Assembly: GCF_900099935.1 (NCBI RefSeq)
Contig: NZ_FNEK01000030.1
Coordinates: forward strand, 1 to 63,717
Origin: Aliiruegeria lutimaris
Lineage (GTDB): Bacteria > Pseudomonadota > Alphaproteobacteria > Rhodobacterales > Rhodobacteraceae
Length of the DNA stretch: 63,717 nucleotides
Direction: 5' to 3'
The notes under the pieces are model-generated. The model saw only the letters and a program-made list of their open reading frames with translations, searched no databases and was not told the origin of the DNA. Every line of letters starts with the position of its first letter. Position 1 is the stretch's first letter. The position numbers were made by a program, and so were the translations under genes. Shown here piece by piece: positions 33,115 to 41,929 of this stretch.

Positions 33115-35487
33115 ATGCAGTCACAGTCACAGGGCGAGGGTCCGCTCGATCAACTCCTGTCGGACTACGTGCCGCAGGAGGGGGTGCCGGACGAGCTTCT
33201 GGGGCCGGACGGCGAAGTGCGCCCGGTCTGGGCGGGATTCGTCAAGCGGCTGGCCTCCATGCCCGATGGGCGGCTTGCCGAGCGCATCGCGCATGGCGAC
33301 CGCTACCTGCGCGACGCGGGAGTCTATTTCCGCCGCTACGGGCCGGAGGATCCGACGCGCCGCGACTGGCCGCTGAGCCATGTGCCGCTGCTGATCGCCG
33401 AGGATGAGTGGGACGAAATCTCCGCCGGCCTGATCGAGCGGGCCGAGCTTCTGGAGAAGCTCGCGGCCGATCTTTATGGCGAGAACCGGTTGGTGGCGGA
33501 AGGTCACCTGCCGGCTTCGCTGATCGCGGAGAGCCCGGAATGGCTGCACCCGCTCGTCGGGGTAAAACCGCGCGACGGGCATTTCCTCGACTTCATCGCC
33601 TTTGACATCGGGCGGGGGCCGAACGGCAACTGGTGGGTGCTGTGCGACCGCACGCAGGCACCCTCGGGCGCGGGCTTCGCGCTGGAGAACCGGATCGCCA
33701 CGACACGCGTCTATTCGGACATCTTCCTTGGCGCCAATGTCACCCGGCTGTCGAACTTTTTCCGAAACTTCCTTGATCGCCTGATGGACTTGCGTCCGGG
33801 CCATCAAGGGCGTGTCGGCATCCTGACGCCGGGACCGATGAACGCGACCTATTTCGAGCACGCCTATATCGCGCGCTATCTCGGTTTCACCCTGCTCGAA
33901 GGCGACGACCTGACGGTGCAGAACGGCGAATTGATGATCCGCACCATCGACGGGTTGCGGCCGATCTCGGTCCTGTGGCGGCGGCTGGACGCTCAGTGGT
34001 CCGACCCGCTGGAGCTGAACGAGGGCTCGCAACTGGGCACGCCGGGGCTGCTTGGAGCGATCCGGGCTGGCAATGTCTCCATGGTCAACGCGCTCGGCAC
34101 GGGCGTGCTGGAAACGCGGGCGCTGATGGCCTTCCTGCCGCGCCTGAGCGAGTTGCTCGACGGACGTCCGCTGCGGATGCCGAACGTCGCCACATGGTGG
34201 TGCGGGCAGGAAAGCGAGCGGGCACATGTGCGCGCGAACTCGGGCGGGATGCTCTTCAGCTCGGCCTGGGCGACGGGGCTGGCGCACGAGACGGGCGGGG
34301 TGATGCCGCCGCCCTCGGGGCTGGATACCTGGATCGAACGGCGGGGCACGTCTCTGGTGGCACAGGAGCAGGTGCAGCTCTCGACCGCGCCTGCGCTGAT
34401 CGACGGAAAGCTCGTGCCGCGCCCGATGACGTTGCGCGTCTTCCTCGCACGCACCGAAAAGGGCTGGACCGCGATGCCGGGCGGTTTCGCGCGGATCGGA
34501 AGCTCCGAGGACAGCTCGGCCATTGCCATGCAGGAAGGCGGGCAGGTGGCCGATGTCTGGGTGATCAGCCGGAACACGGAGCTTTCCGACACGCTGGCCG
34601 ACACGGCCGGAAAATTCGAGCGCACACCGCCCGGTGCCCTTCCGAGCCGCGCGGCCGATAACCTGTTCTGGCTCGGCCGCTATGTCGAGCGGTCCGAACA
34701 TATTGTCCGGGTGCTCAGGGCGCATCATGCGCGGCTGGCCGAGAGCGATATGCCGGATGCGCCACTTCCGCTCTTCGCGGCGCGCTATCTTGAAAACCTC
34801 GGCTGCTCCAGCGTGGAAGCGGTGCCCAGCGAGCTGGTCGATTCCGTATCGGCGGCGCTGAATTCGGCCGGGAAGGTGGCCGACCGGTTCTCGGTCGACG
34901 GAACCCTGGCGCTGGTGGACCTGACGCGGACGGTGTGCGAATTCGCCGAACGCGTGCAGCCGGGCGACGATGCCGCGAACGCGATGAGCGTGCTGATCCG
35001 AAAGCTCAACGGCTTCTCGGGCCTTGTGCATGACAACATGTACCGTTTTGCCGGATGGCGCTTCCTGTCGATCGGGCGCGCCGTGGAGCGAGCAGTGAAC
35101 ATGACGAAATGTCTTGCTGATTTCGCAGACCCGTCGGCGCCCGCCGGCGCGCTGGACATGGCGGTGGAGATCGCCGACAGCGTGATGACCCACCACCGGC
35201 GCTACACGGTGGCGACGAGCCGGGCCACGGTGATCGACCTTCTGGCGCTGGACGAGCTGAACCCGCGCTCGATCCTGTGCCAGCTCGGCGATATCGAGGA
35301 GCACCTGTCGCACCTGCCGGGCACAGGTCAGCATCGGCAGATGACGCCGCTGACCCGCGCGGTTCTGCGCGCGCGCACGGATCTGGCCCTGCAATTGCCG
35401 GAGACGGTCAGCAGGAATGATCTTGAGCGGTTGGTGGACGACCTGTCCGGCATTTCCGACCAGCTCACGCTGGCCTATCTGAGCTGA
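33115..35487 (+). CDS. Circularly permuted ATP-grasp / alpha-E fusion protein
   Basis: Encodes 790 residues. The first ~470 residues match the circularly permuted type-2 ATP-grasp family (DUF404/DUF407), with GRVGILTPGPMNATYFEHAY, LLEGDDLTVQNGELMIRT and NVATWWCGQ. From about residue 505 an alpha-E (DUF403) domain follows with LPSRAADNLFWLGRYVERSEH and LARTVCEF-like helices, ending SDQLTLAYLS. The two domains are often separate genes; here they are one. The ATP-grasp half is expected to form an amide bond from a carboxylate and an amine with ATP. It lies between two transglutaminase-like genes (14 and 10 bp gaps) in one operon. Confidence 0.92.
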   Translation: MQSQSQGEGPLDQLLSDYVPQEGVPDELLGPDGEVRPVWAGFVKRLASMPDGRLAERIAHGDRYLRDAGVYFRRYGPEDPTRRDWPLSHVPLLIAEDEWDEISAGLIERAELLEKLAADLYGENRLVAEGHLPASLIAESPEWLHPLVGVKPRDGHFLDFIAFDIGRGPNGNWWVLCDRTQAPSGAGFALENRIATTRVYSDIFLGANVTRLSNFFRNFLDRLMDLRPGHQGRVGILTPGPMNATYFEHAYIARYLGFTLLEGDDLTVQNGELMIRTIDGLRPISVLWRRLDAQWSDPLELNEGSQLGTPGLLGAIRAGNVSMVNALGTGVLETRALMAFLPRLSELLDGRPLRMPNVATWWCGQESERAHVRANSGGMLFSSAWATGLAHETGGVMPPPSGLDTWIERRGTSLVAQEQVQLSTAPALIDGKLVPRPMTLRVFLARTEKGWTAMPGGFARIGSSEDSSAIAMQEGGQVADVWVISRNTELSDTLADTAGKFERTPPGALPSRAADNLFWLGRYVERSEHIVRVLRAHHARLAESDMPDAPLPLFAARYLENLGCSSVEAVPSELVDSVSAALNSAGKVADRFSVDGTLALVDLTRTVCEFAERVQPGDDAANAMSVLIRKLNGFSGLVHDNMYRFAGWRFLSIGRAVERAVNMTKCLADFADPSAPAGALDMAVEIADSVMTHHRRYTVATSRATVIDLLALDELNPRSILCQLGDIEEHLSHLPGTGQHRQMTPLTRAVLRARTDLALQLPETVSRNDLERLVDDLSGISDQLTLAYLS

Positions 35488-35497
35488 GGGGGGGGAC

Positions 35498-36382
35498 ATG
35501 CAATACGATATCCGCATGAGCGTGACCTATCGTTACCCGGTGGCCGCAACGGCAGGGCGACACCTGTTGCGCATCATGCCGTCTTCGATCCCCGGCGAGC
35601 AGCGGCTGGACTCCTGTCGCCTCCTCGTGGAACCGGACCCGGTGGAGTGGCACCAGAGCGTCGATTTCTTTGGAAACCGGACGGATGAAGTGGCGCTGGA
35701 CAGCCCGCATACCGAAAGCCGGTTCGAGATGTCCTGCCGGGTCGAACGGATGGTTGAGGGACAGAAGATCGACATCTCCCCGCGCCCCGAGGACCTGCCG
35801 CGGGAAATCGCGGCGCAGGCCACGCTCGCTTCGGAGGCGCCGCATCATTTTCTCGGCAACAGCCCGCGCATCACGCTCCATCCGGCCATGACCACCTATG
35901 GGCAGAAGGCCGCGCGCGGGGCGGAATCGGTGCTGGAGATGTTTCACCGCCTCGGCCGCGCCATCAATGCGGACTTCACCTTTGACCCGACGGCGACCGA
36001 GGTCGACACGCCGGCCATCGACGCTTTCGAGCGGCGCGAGGGTGTGTGCCAGGATTTCACCCATGTGATGATCTCCTGCCTGCGCGGCATGGGCATTCCG
36101 GCCGGCTATGTCAGCGGCTTCCTGCGGACGGTTCCGCCCGAGGGGCAGCCGCGTCTCGAAGGGGCGGATGCCATGCATGCCTGGGTGCGCGCCTGGTGCG
36201 GGGAGCGGATCGGCTGGGTCGAATACGACCCGACCAACGCGCTCGACGTTGCCAATGACCACGTTGTGATCGCCCGCGGACGGGACTATTCCGACGTGGC
36301 GCCGGTCAAGGGTGTGATGCGCATTGCCGGGGGGCAACAGACGACGCAATCGGTCGATGTGATCCCGCTGGGCGAGAGCTGA
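35498..36382 (+). CDS. Transglutaminase-like cysteine protease family protein
   Basis: Encodes a 294-residue protein. An N-terminal beta-rich domain (YDIRMSVTYRYPVAATAGRH) is followed by a transglutaminase-like core with C184 (GVCQDFTH), H227 (DAMHAWVRAW) and D244 (EYDPTNA). It is a shorter paralogue of the N-terminal part of the gene at 29753. It probably acts as an amidase/peptidase or transferase on the product of the neighbouring ATP-grasp protein. In related clusters the next gene is often an Anbu/proteasome-like protease; none follows here. Confidence 0.92.
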   Translation: MQYDIRMSVTYRYPVAATAGRHLLRIMPSSIPGEQRLDSCRLLVEPDPVEWHQSVDFFGNRTDEVALDSPHTESRFEMSCRVERMVEGQKIDISPRPEDLPREIAAQATLASEAPHHFLGNSPRITLHPAMTTYGQKAARGAESVLEMFHRLGRAINADFTFDPTATEVDTPAIDAFERREGVCQDFTHVMISCLRGMGIPAGYVSGFLRTVPPEGQPRLEGADAMHAWVRAWCGERIGWVEYDPTNALDVANDHVVIARGRDYSDVAPVKGVMRIAGGQQTTQSVDVIPLGES

Positions 36383-36534
36383 CTGGCAAGGCGGCAGCAC
36401 GCATCGCGGGGGCACGACGGCTGAAGCGCTCGTCATGGCCCGGGCAAGTTTTCCGCGCTTCTGCCCCCTGCACTAACCCTAACTGGCGTTAGAGTTGATG
36501 CCGTGGGCGGCTGGGGCCGCTCCCGGTTCCCCGC

Positions 36535-37533
36535 TCAGGAAACGCGCGCTCCCGATGAATCGAAGCTGAAGCTGTCGGCCTCGTCGAAATCGATGCCTAC
36601 CACCGAGTCGGTTTCCACGTCATGCTGTCGGAACAGGCGGACCGTCACGACGCAGCCATCACCGAGATCGACCAGGACATTGGTGTCGCCCCCGAGTTTT
36701 TCGACATGGGTGACCTTGCCGGATGCCCGCCCTGCGCCATCGAGCAGGATATGTTCGGGACGAATGCCGATCGTGAGACCCGCCGCGCCGCCAAGGCGTT
36801 CGGCCGGCAGGAAATTCATCGACGGCGCCCCGAGGAACCCGGCGACGAATTGATTGGCCGGGTTGTTGTAGAGCTCCATCGGGGAGCCGACCTGCTCCAC
36901 CCGGCCATCGCGCAGCACCACGATCTTGTCTGCCAGCGTCATCGCCTCGGTCTGGTCATGGGTGACGTAGACCATGGAAGCGTGGAGTTGCCGGTGCAGT
37001 CGGGCGATCTCGATGCGGGTATTCATCCGGAGCGCGGCGTCGAGGTTGGAGAGCGGTTCGTCGAAGAGGAACAGTTTCGGCTCACGCACGATGGCGCGGC
37101 CGATGGCCACCCGCTGCCGCTGGCCACCCGAAAGCTCCGAGGGGCGGCGGGCAAGGTAATCCTCCAGCGACAGCATCCGGCTGGCCATTGCGACCCGTTC
37201 CGCGATCAGATCTTTCGACTGCCCTTCCTGTTTCAGCGCCAGCGTCATGTTCCCCTCGACCGTCAGGTGCGGGTAAAGCGCGTAGGACTGGAATACCATG
37301 GCGATGCCGCGCTTCGCCGGCGGCACCTGGTTCACGATCTCGCCACCGATCTCGACCGTCCCTTGGGTCGCGTCTTCGAGCCCCGCGATCACCCGCAGAA
37401 GCGTGGACTTGCCGCAACCGGACGGTCCGACAAAGACGACGAACTCGCCTTCCACGACTTCGAGATCGATATTGCGCAGGACTTCGACCTTGCCGAAGGA
37501 CTTGCAGATATTGGTGAGTTTCAGGGCGGTCAT
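36535..37533 (-). CDS. ugpC: ABC sugar transporter ATP-binding protein (UgpC/MalK type)
   Basis: Encodes a 332-residue ATPase energising the sugar importer encoded just upstream. Walker A is GPSGCGKSTLL, the Q-loop lies in MVFQSYALYPHLTV, the signature is LSGGQRQRVAIGRAIV, Walker B is LFLFDEPLSNLDA, and the switch His lies in VTHDQTEAM. The C-terminal ~100 residues form the OB-fold regulatory domain typical of MalK/UgpC (IGIRPEHILL). The ATG at 37533 has AAGGA upstream. It is the last gene of the six-gene murQ/ABC operon. The symbol reflects the family, not a glycerol-phosphate substrate. Confidence 0.93.
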   Translation of the reverse strand: MTALKLTNICKSFGKVEVLRNIDLEVVEGEFVVFVGPSGCGKSTLLRVIAGLEDATQGTVEIGGEIVNQVPPAKRGIAMVFQSYALYPHLTVEGNMTLALKQEGQSKDLIAERVAMASRMLSLEDYLARRPSELSGGQRQRVAIGRAIVREPKLFLFDEPLSNLDAALRMNTRIEIARLHRQLHASMVYVTHDQTEAMTLADKIVVLRDGRVEQVGSPMELYNNPANQFVAGFLGAPSMNFLPAERLGGAAGLTIGIRPEHILLDGAGRASGKVTHVEKLGGDTNVLVDLGDGCVVTVRLFRQHDVETDSVVGIDFDEADSFSFDSSGARVS

Positions 37534-37544
37534 CGGCGTTTCCT

Positions 37545-38564
37545 TCAGAGGTCGATGGCGCGGCCGGAGCGGATGCTTTCGTCGGCGGCAAGGCAGATAC
37601 GGAGCGATTGCACCGCATCCTGGGCGTGTCGGGTGAGATCGATATCCTGCGTGATGGCACGGAGCATGAAGGCCTGTTCGGCATCGCACAGCTCCTGGTG
37701 GCCCGGCTCGCCGGGGAAATCGACCAGCTCGTCGCCACCCGCGCGGTGGATCTTGAGCGTGCCGACCTTCGTGTGACCCTCGACGGAATCGGAATCGTGA
37801 TCCGAGAGCGTAACGATGGACACCGCGCCCCTCGGCGAGACGATATCCTTCACGAAATGCGCGGTCTCGGACATCATCGGCCCCCATCCGGCCTCGTACC
37901 AACCGACGGAGCCATCGGCGAAGATCACCTGGAACTGGCCGTAATTATACATGTCCTCGGCAATTTCATCGGAAAGCCGCAGCCCCATCCCGTGAACGCG
38001 CACCGGCGCGGCATCGGTCACCTGGCACATCACATCCACGTAATGCACACCGCAATCGACGATGGGCGAGGTGGTCTGCATAAGCTGCTTATGCGTCTCC
38101 CAGGTCGGCCCGTCGGACTGCTGGTTGAGGTTGAGACGGAAGACATAAGGCCCGCCGAGGGCACGTGCTTCCTTGATCAGCCGGATCCAGGAGGGATGGT
38201 GGCGCAGGATATAGCCCACGACGAGCTTCTTTCCGAGCCTTGCCGCGGTGTCGGCCACCCGTTGCGCGTCCGCGACGGTGGTTGCCAACGGTTTCTCGAC
38301 GAAGACATGCGCGCCGGCCTCCATCGCCGCCACGGCATAGTCCGCATGGCTATCGGAATAGGTGGCGATGCAGACAAGATCGGGTTTTGTGGCCGCCAGC
38401 GCCTCCTCGAAACTGGAAAAACGCGGGTAGCCGTCCAGTTCTTCGGGCAGGCTGCGTCCCGACCGGTCGACCAGGCCGACAATCTCGCTGTCTTCATGGT
38501 GGTTATGGGCAAGTGCGTGGCTCAGCCCCATATTGCCGAGCCCGGCTATGAGGGTGCGGATCAT
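37545..38564 (-). CDS. Gfo/Idh/MocA-family oxidoreductase
   Basis: Encodes a 339-residue NAD(P)-dependent sugar oxidoreductase. The Rossmann fold GLGNMGLSHALAHN lies at the N terminus, followed by the family motif EKPLATT with the catalytic Lys, then GCGVHYVD-like DCGVHYVDV in the substrate domain. The start overlaps the stop of the permease gene (ATGA), and the ATPase gene follows after 11 bp. It probably oxidises or epimerises a sugar or sugar derivative brought in by the ABC transporter; the substrate is unknown. Confidence 0.92.
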   Translation of the reverse strand: MIRTLIAGLGNMGLSHALAHNHHEDSEIVGLVDRSGRSLPEELDGYPRFSSFEEALAATKPDLVCIATYSDSHADYAVAAMEAGAHVFVEKPLATTVADAQRVADTAARLGKKLVVGYILRHHPSWIRLIKEARALGGPYVFRLNLNQQSDGPTWETHKQLMQTTSPIVDCGVHYVDVMCQVTDAAPVRVHGMGLRLSDEIAEDMYNYGQFQVIFADGSVGWYEAGWGPMMSETAHFVKDIVSPRGAVSIVTLSDHDSDSVEGHTKVGTLKIHRAGGDELVDFPGEPGHQELCDAEQAFMLRAITQDIDLTRHAQDAVQSLRICLAADESIRSGRAIDL

Positions 38565-39400
38565 TTGACAGCTCCCGACGTGATGCCGCGGATCAGTTGC
38601 CGCGAGAAGATGACGTAAAGGATCATGACCGGCAGGATCGCCATGGAGAGCGCGGAAAGCACCGCGTTCCAGTCGGTCACGAACTGCCCGATGAAGACCT
38701 GGCTGCCGAGCGTCAGCGTCTTGGTCGCCTCGGCGGGCGCGAGGATCAGCGGGAACCACAGGTCGTTCCAGATCGGGATCATGTTGAACACGGCAACCGT
38801 TGCCATGGCCGGGCGTACCAGCGGCACGACGAGGCGGAAGAAAATCGTGTATTCCGAGAGCCCGTCGATCCGGCCCGCATTCTTCAGATCATCGGAAACC
38901 TGCTTCATGAACTCGCTGAGGATGAAAACGGCGAGCGGCAGGCCCTGCGCGGTATAGACGAGGATCAGCGCCATCAGCGTGTTCACCAGCCCGGTCGCGA
39001 CCATCATCTCCAGAATCGCCACCGTGCCGATCCGGATCGGGATCATGATGCCGAGCGCGAGGTAGAGCCCCATCAGGGTGTTGCCCTTGAAGCGGTACTC
39101 GGCCAGCGCGAAGGCGGCCATGGCGCCGAAGAGCAGGATGAAGAAGAGCGAACAGACGGTCACGATCATCGAGTTCTGGAAGTAGAGAAAGAAATCCCCC
39201 TGCTTGAACACGGTCTCGTAACCGATGGTCGAAAAGGTCTCGGAGGAGGGCAGGGCAAGCGGCTCGCGGAAGATCGCCTTGCGGGTCTTGAAGGAGTTGA
39301 TGACGATCACGAAAACCGGGAAGAGTGCGATCAGCGTGTAGGTCAGCAAGATTGCGTGGGCGGCGGCGGTGTTGAGCGGGCTGCGACGAGCTTTGTTCAT
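38561..39400 (-). CDS. ABC sugar transporter permease (MalG/UgpE type)
   Basis: Encodes a 279-residue inner-membrane permease with about six helices. The EAA-type cytoplasmic loop is near DDLKNAGRIDGLSEYTIFFR, which contacts the ATPase. The C terminus VIFSRQLIRGITSGAVK is typical of MalG-like permeases. It lies 10 bp after the partner permease and overlaps the oxidoreductase gene by 4 bp. Confidence 0.94.
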   Translation of the reverse strand: MNKARRSPLNTAAAHAILLTYTLIALFPVFVIVINSFKTRKAIFREPLALPSSETFSTIGYETVFKQGDFFLYFQNSMIVTVCSLFFILLFGAMAAFALAEYRFKGNTLMGLYLALGIMIPIRIGTVAILEMMVATGLVNTLMALILVYTAQGLPLAVFILSEFMKQVSDDLKNAGRIDGLSEYTIFFRLVVPLVRPAMATVAVFNMIPIWNDLWFPLILAPAEATKTLTLGSQVFIGQFVTDWNAVLSALSMAILPVMILYVIFSRQLIRGITSGAVK

Positions 39401-39410
39401 GTTTCGCTCC

Positions 39411-40334
39411 TCAGAACTGGTAGCGGCGCAGCCGCGTCTGGATGCCGAAGAGGTAGATGCAGACGCCGATCAGGATGATGACGAACATCGCCGTTGCAAT
39501 GGCCGAGCCCATATGCGGGTCTCCGAGCTGTAGCTGGAAGCCGAAGAAGGTGCGGTAGAGAAAGGTTCCGAGGATGTCGGTGGAGAAATCCGGCCCCGCC
39601 AGCGCCCCTTGCGCGGCATAGATCAGGTCGAAAGCGTTGAAATTTCCGACGAAGGTCAGGATGGAGATGATGCCGATGGAGGGCAGGATCAGCGGCAGCT
39701 TGATCTTCCAGAAGGCCGACATGCCGGTGATGCCGTCACATTCGCCGGCCTCCAGGATCTCCTCCGGGATCGACAGGAGCGCGGCATAGATCAGCATCAT
39801 CGGGATGCCGACAAATTGCCAGACGGAAACCAGCGCCAGCGTGGTCAGCGCATACTCCTCCTTGCCGAGCCAGGGGGCGTAGAGGGATTTCAATCCGACC
39901 GCGTCGAGCATCGAGGGAGCGATGCCCCAGATCGGCGAAAGGATCAGTTTCCAGGCAAACCCCACGATCACGAAGCTGAGAATTGTCGGGATGAAGATCG
40001 CGGAGCGATAGAGATGCGCAAAACGCAGTCGCGGGTGGCTGAGGATCGCGGCCAGAAGGACACCGATCGGATTTTGCACGATCATGTGGATGAAGAAGAA
40101 CCAGAAATTGTTTCCGAGCGCGTTCCAGAACTGCTCGGACCAGATCGCGTCGCCGAAAAGCGTTTTGAAATTCTGCAAGCCGACAAAGACCCGCTGCTGC
40201 TCGATCTCGGTGAAGAGCGCAAGCCGCAGCGTGTTGAACAGCGGGAAGATCATCACCGCCGTGTAGACGATGACGGCCGGCGCGAGGAACACGAGGACAT
40301 GCCAGCGAATTCGGGAGGAACGGGGCTCAGACAT
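39411..40334 (-). CDS. ABC sugar transporter permease (MalF/UgpA type)
   Basis: Encodes a 307-residue permease with about six membrane helices. The first lies at residues 12-34 (VLVFLAPAVIVYTAVMIFP), and the EAA loop is near EEILEAGECDGITGMSAFWK. The ATG at 40334 is supported by GGAG about 10 nt upstream; an in-frame ATG at 40379 lacks one. A 317-bp gap with a long inverted repeat separates it from the upstream binding-protein gene. Confidence 0.93.
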   Translation of the reverse strand: MSEPRSSRIRWHVLVFLAPAVIVYTAVMIFPLFNTLRLALFTEIEQQRVFVGLQNFKTLFGDAIWSEQFWNALGNNFWFFFIHMIVQNPIGVLLAAILSHPRLRFAHLYRSAIFIPTILSFVIVGFAWKLILSPIWGIAPSMLDAVGLKSLYAPWLGKEEYALTTLALVSVWQFVGIPMMLIYAALLSIPEEILEAGECDGITGMSAFWKIKLPLILPSIGIISILTFVGNFNAFDLIYAAQGALAGPDFSTDILGTFLYRTFFGFQLQLGDPHMGSAIATAMFVIILIGVCIYLFGIQTRLRRYQF

Positions 40335-40480
40335 GGGCGAAACACTCCGGCTCCAGCCAAGGCGCCGGAGTGTCATCACCTTTCACGATCATCGGCGTCC
40401 CCGCCTGTACCGCGACTGCGACCTTGATTGATGTTGATTGAAAAAGCATGAACGGTCTGCCTCCTGGCTGGCCTTTCAAC

Positions 40481-40594
40481 GCCTCCGGCGGGGATATTTG
40501 AGGAAAGATGATCAATGGGCTGCGAACTGTCCGACCCTAATTATGGCGATAACCCGGGCGCCATCATCTTTCTTGAAATATCCCCGCCGGAGGC
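40481..40594. repeat. Large inverted repeat between binding-protein and permease genes
   Basis: Two 32-bp arms (40481-40512 and 40563-40594) match in inverted orientation at all but two positions. Each contains GCCTCCGGCGGGGATATTT and AAAGATGAT. They enclose 50 bp. In the leftward transcript this would form a long stem-loop between the binding-protein and permease genes. The arms share the GGATATTTGA..AAAGATGAT box found at 4987-5008. Confidence 0.8.
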
Positions 40595-40651
40595 TCCCGA
40601 ACTCCCGGCTGGCGGAACGCCCGGGATACCGGGCGCCCCGATTGCAGCCTG

Positions 40652-41908
40652 TTACTGCTGCGGCTCGTACCAGCTCGCAAGACCGTCCTGCAGGCGCTTG
40701 CCGGCATCGGCAGGGCTCTCGGCGCCCTTGATCACCTGCGCGGAGGCGTTCCAGGTCTCGTTCTCGAGATTAGGCGTGCCGCGCGAGAGGATCTGGTAGG
40801 TCGAGCGGATGGTCGATTCACACTCGCCGCGCCAGGAGACGAATTCCTGCGCCAGTGGATCTTCCATCGGCACGTCGTGGTTGCTGAGCGAGAAGAAGCC
40901 CGGCAGCGCGTTGGCGTAGATCGTGGCGAACTCCTCGGTGCCCATCCAGTCGAGGAATGTCCGGGCGGCTTCTGCGTTTGGCGAGGCGGCGTTGAGGCCC
41001 ATGGCGATGTCGGTATGGTCCGAGATGTAGCAGGTGTCGCCCGCATTCACGACCGGCGGTTTAAAGGCACCCATCTCGAAATCGGCCTGTGTGTTGAAGC
41101 CCGAGATCTCCCAGGAGCCGGCCGGGTAGATGGCGGCGCGGCCGAGGGTGAAGATGTTCTGGCTGTCGGGATAGGTTTGCGCCTCGAAGCCGTCGCCCAG
41201 ATAGGCCCCCCATTTGGCGAGCTGCTCGTAGGGGGCGATCCATTGCGCATCGGTCAGCTTCTGCTCGCCCTTGATCAGCGCCAGACGGCCTTCCTCGCCC
41301 TTCCAGTAGTTCGGGCCGATATTCTGGTAGCCCATGGTGGCGGCTTCCCACTGGTCATTGGTGCCCATGGCCATCGGGATATAGGTGCCGTCTTCCTTGA
41401 TCTTGTCGAGCGCGGCGAAGAACTCGGCTTCCGTCGCCGGAGCTTCGATGCCCAGTTCCTCGAAGGCGTCCTTGTTGTAGATGAAGCCATGGATCACCGA
41501 GGCCATCGGCACGCAGAAGGTTGCCGCACCGTCATCGGTCTGCCAGGCGGATTTGGCGACGTCGGAGAAATTGGCCATGCCGGCGAGGTCGTTCAGATCG
41601 ACCAGATGGCCGGCGTCGTAGAGCGCGAGCGAGGCATCGAAGGGACGGCAGGTGATCAGGTCGCCTGCGGAACCCGCATCGAGCTTGGAGTTCAGAACAG
41701 CGTTATACTCGGCCGGCGCCGAAGGTGTGAACTGGACCTTGATGCCCGGGTTGGCGGCCTCAAAAGCGGGGATGATCTTGTCCTGCCAAAGTGTCAGGTC
41801 GTCATTGCGCCAGCTCTCGATGGTCAGCGTTACATCCTGGGCCATCGCCGAGCCCGCCACGAGTGCCGTAGAGGCAAGCAGGGCCGCGCAGGTGATCTTC
41901 TTGGTCAT
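40652..41908 (-). CDS. ABC sugar transporter periplasmic binding protein
   Basis: Encodes a 418-residue exported sugar-binding protein. The signal peptide MTKKITCAALLASTALVAGS ends at AMAQ, before DVTLTIESWRNDD. The body has the family-1 solute-binding pattern (FEAANPGIKVQFTPSAPAEY, AIYPAGSWEISG). It lies 21 bp after the MurQ-like gene. Co-location with MurQ-, NagA- and kinase-like genes suggests an amino sugar or its oligomer as ligand. The high expression expected for a binding protein would fit the stabilising hairpin after its stop. Confidence 0.94.
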   Translation of the reverse strand: MTKKITCAALLASTALVAGSAMAQDVTLTIESWRNDDLTLWQDKIIPAFEAANPGIKVQFTPSAPAEYNAVLNSKLDAGSAGDLITCRPFDASLALYDAGHLVDLNDLAGMANFSDVAKSAWQTDDGAATFCVPMASVIHGFIYNKDAFEELGIEAPATEAEFFAALDKIKEDGTYIPMAMGTNDQWEAATMGYQNIGPNYWKGEEGRLALIKGEQKLTDAQWIAPYEQLAKWGAYLGDGFEAQTYPDSQNIFTLGRAAIYPAGSWEISGFNTQADFEMGAFKPPVVNAGDTCYISDHTDIAMGLNAASPNAEAARTFLDWMGTEEFATIYANALPGFFSLSNHDVPMEDPLAQEFVSWRGECESTIRSTYQILSRGTPNLENETWNASAQVIKGAESPADAGKRLQDGLASWYEPQQ

Positions 41909-41929
41909 CTTCGGTTTCTCCTTGTTGGG

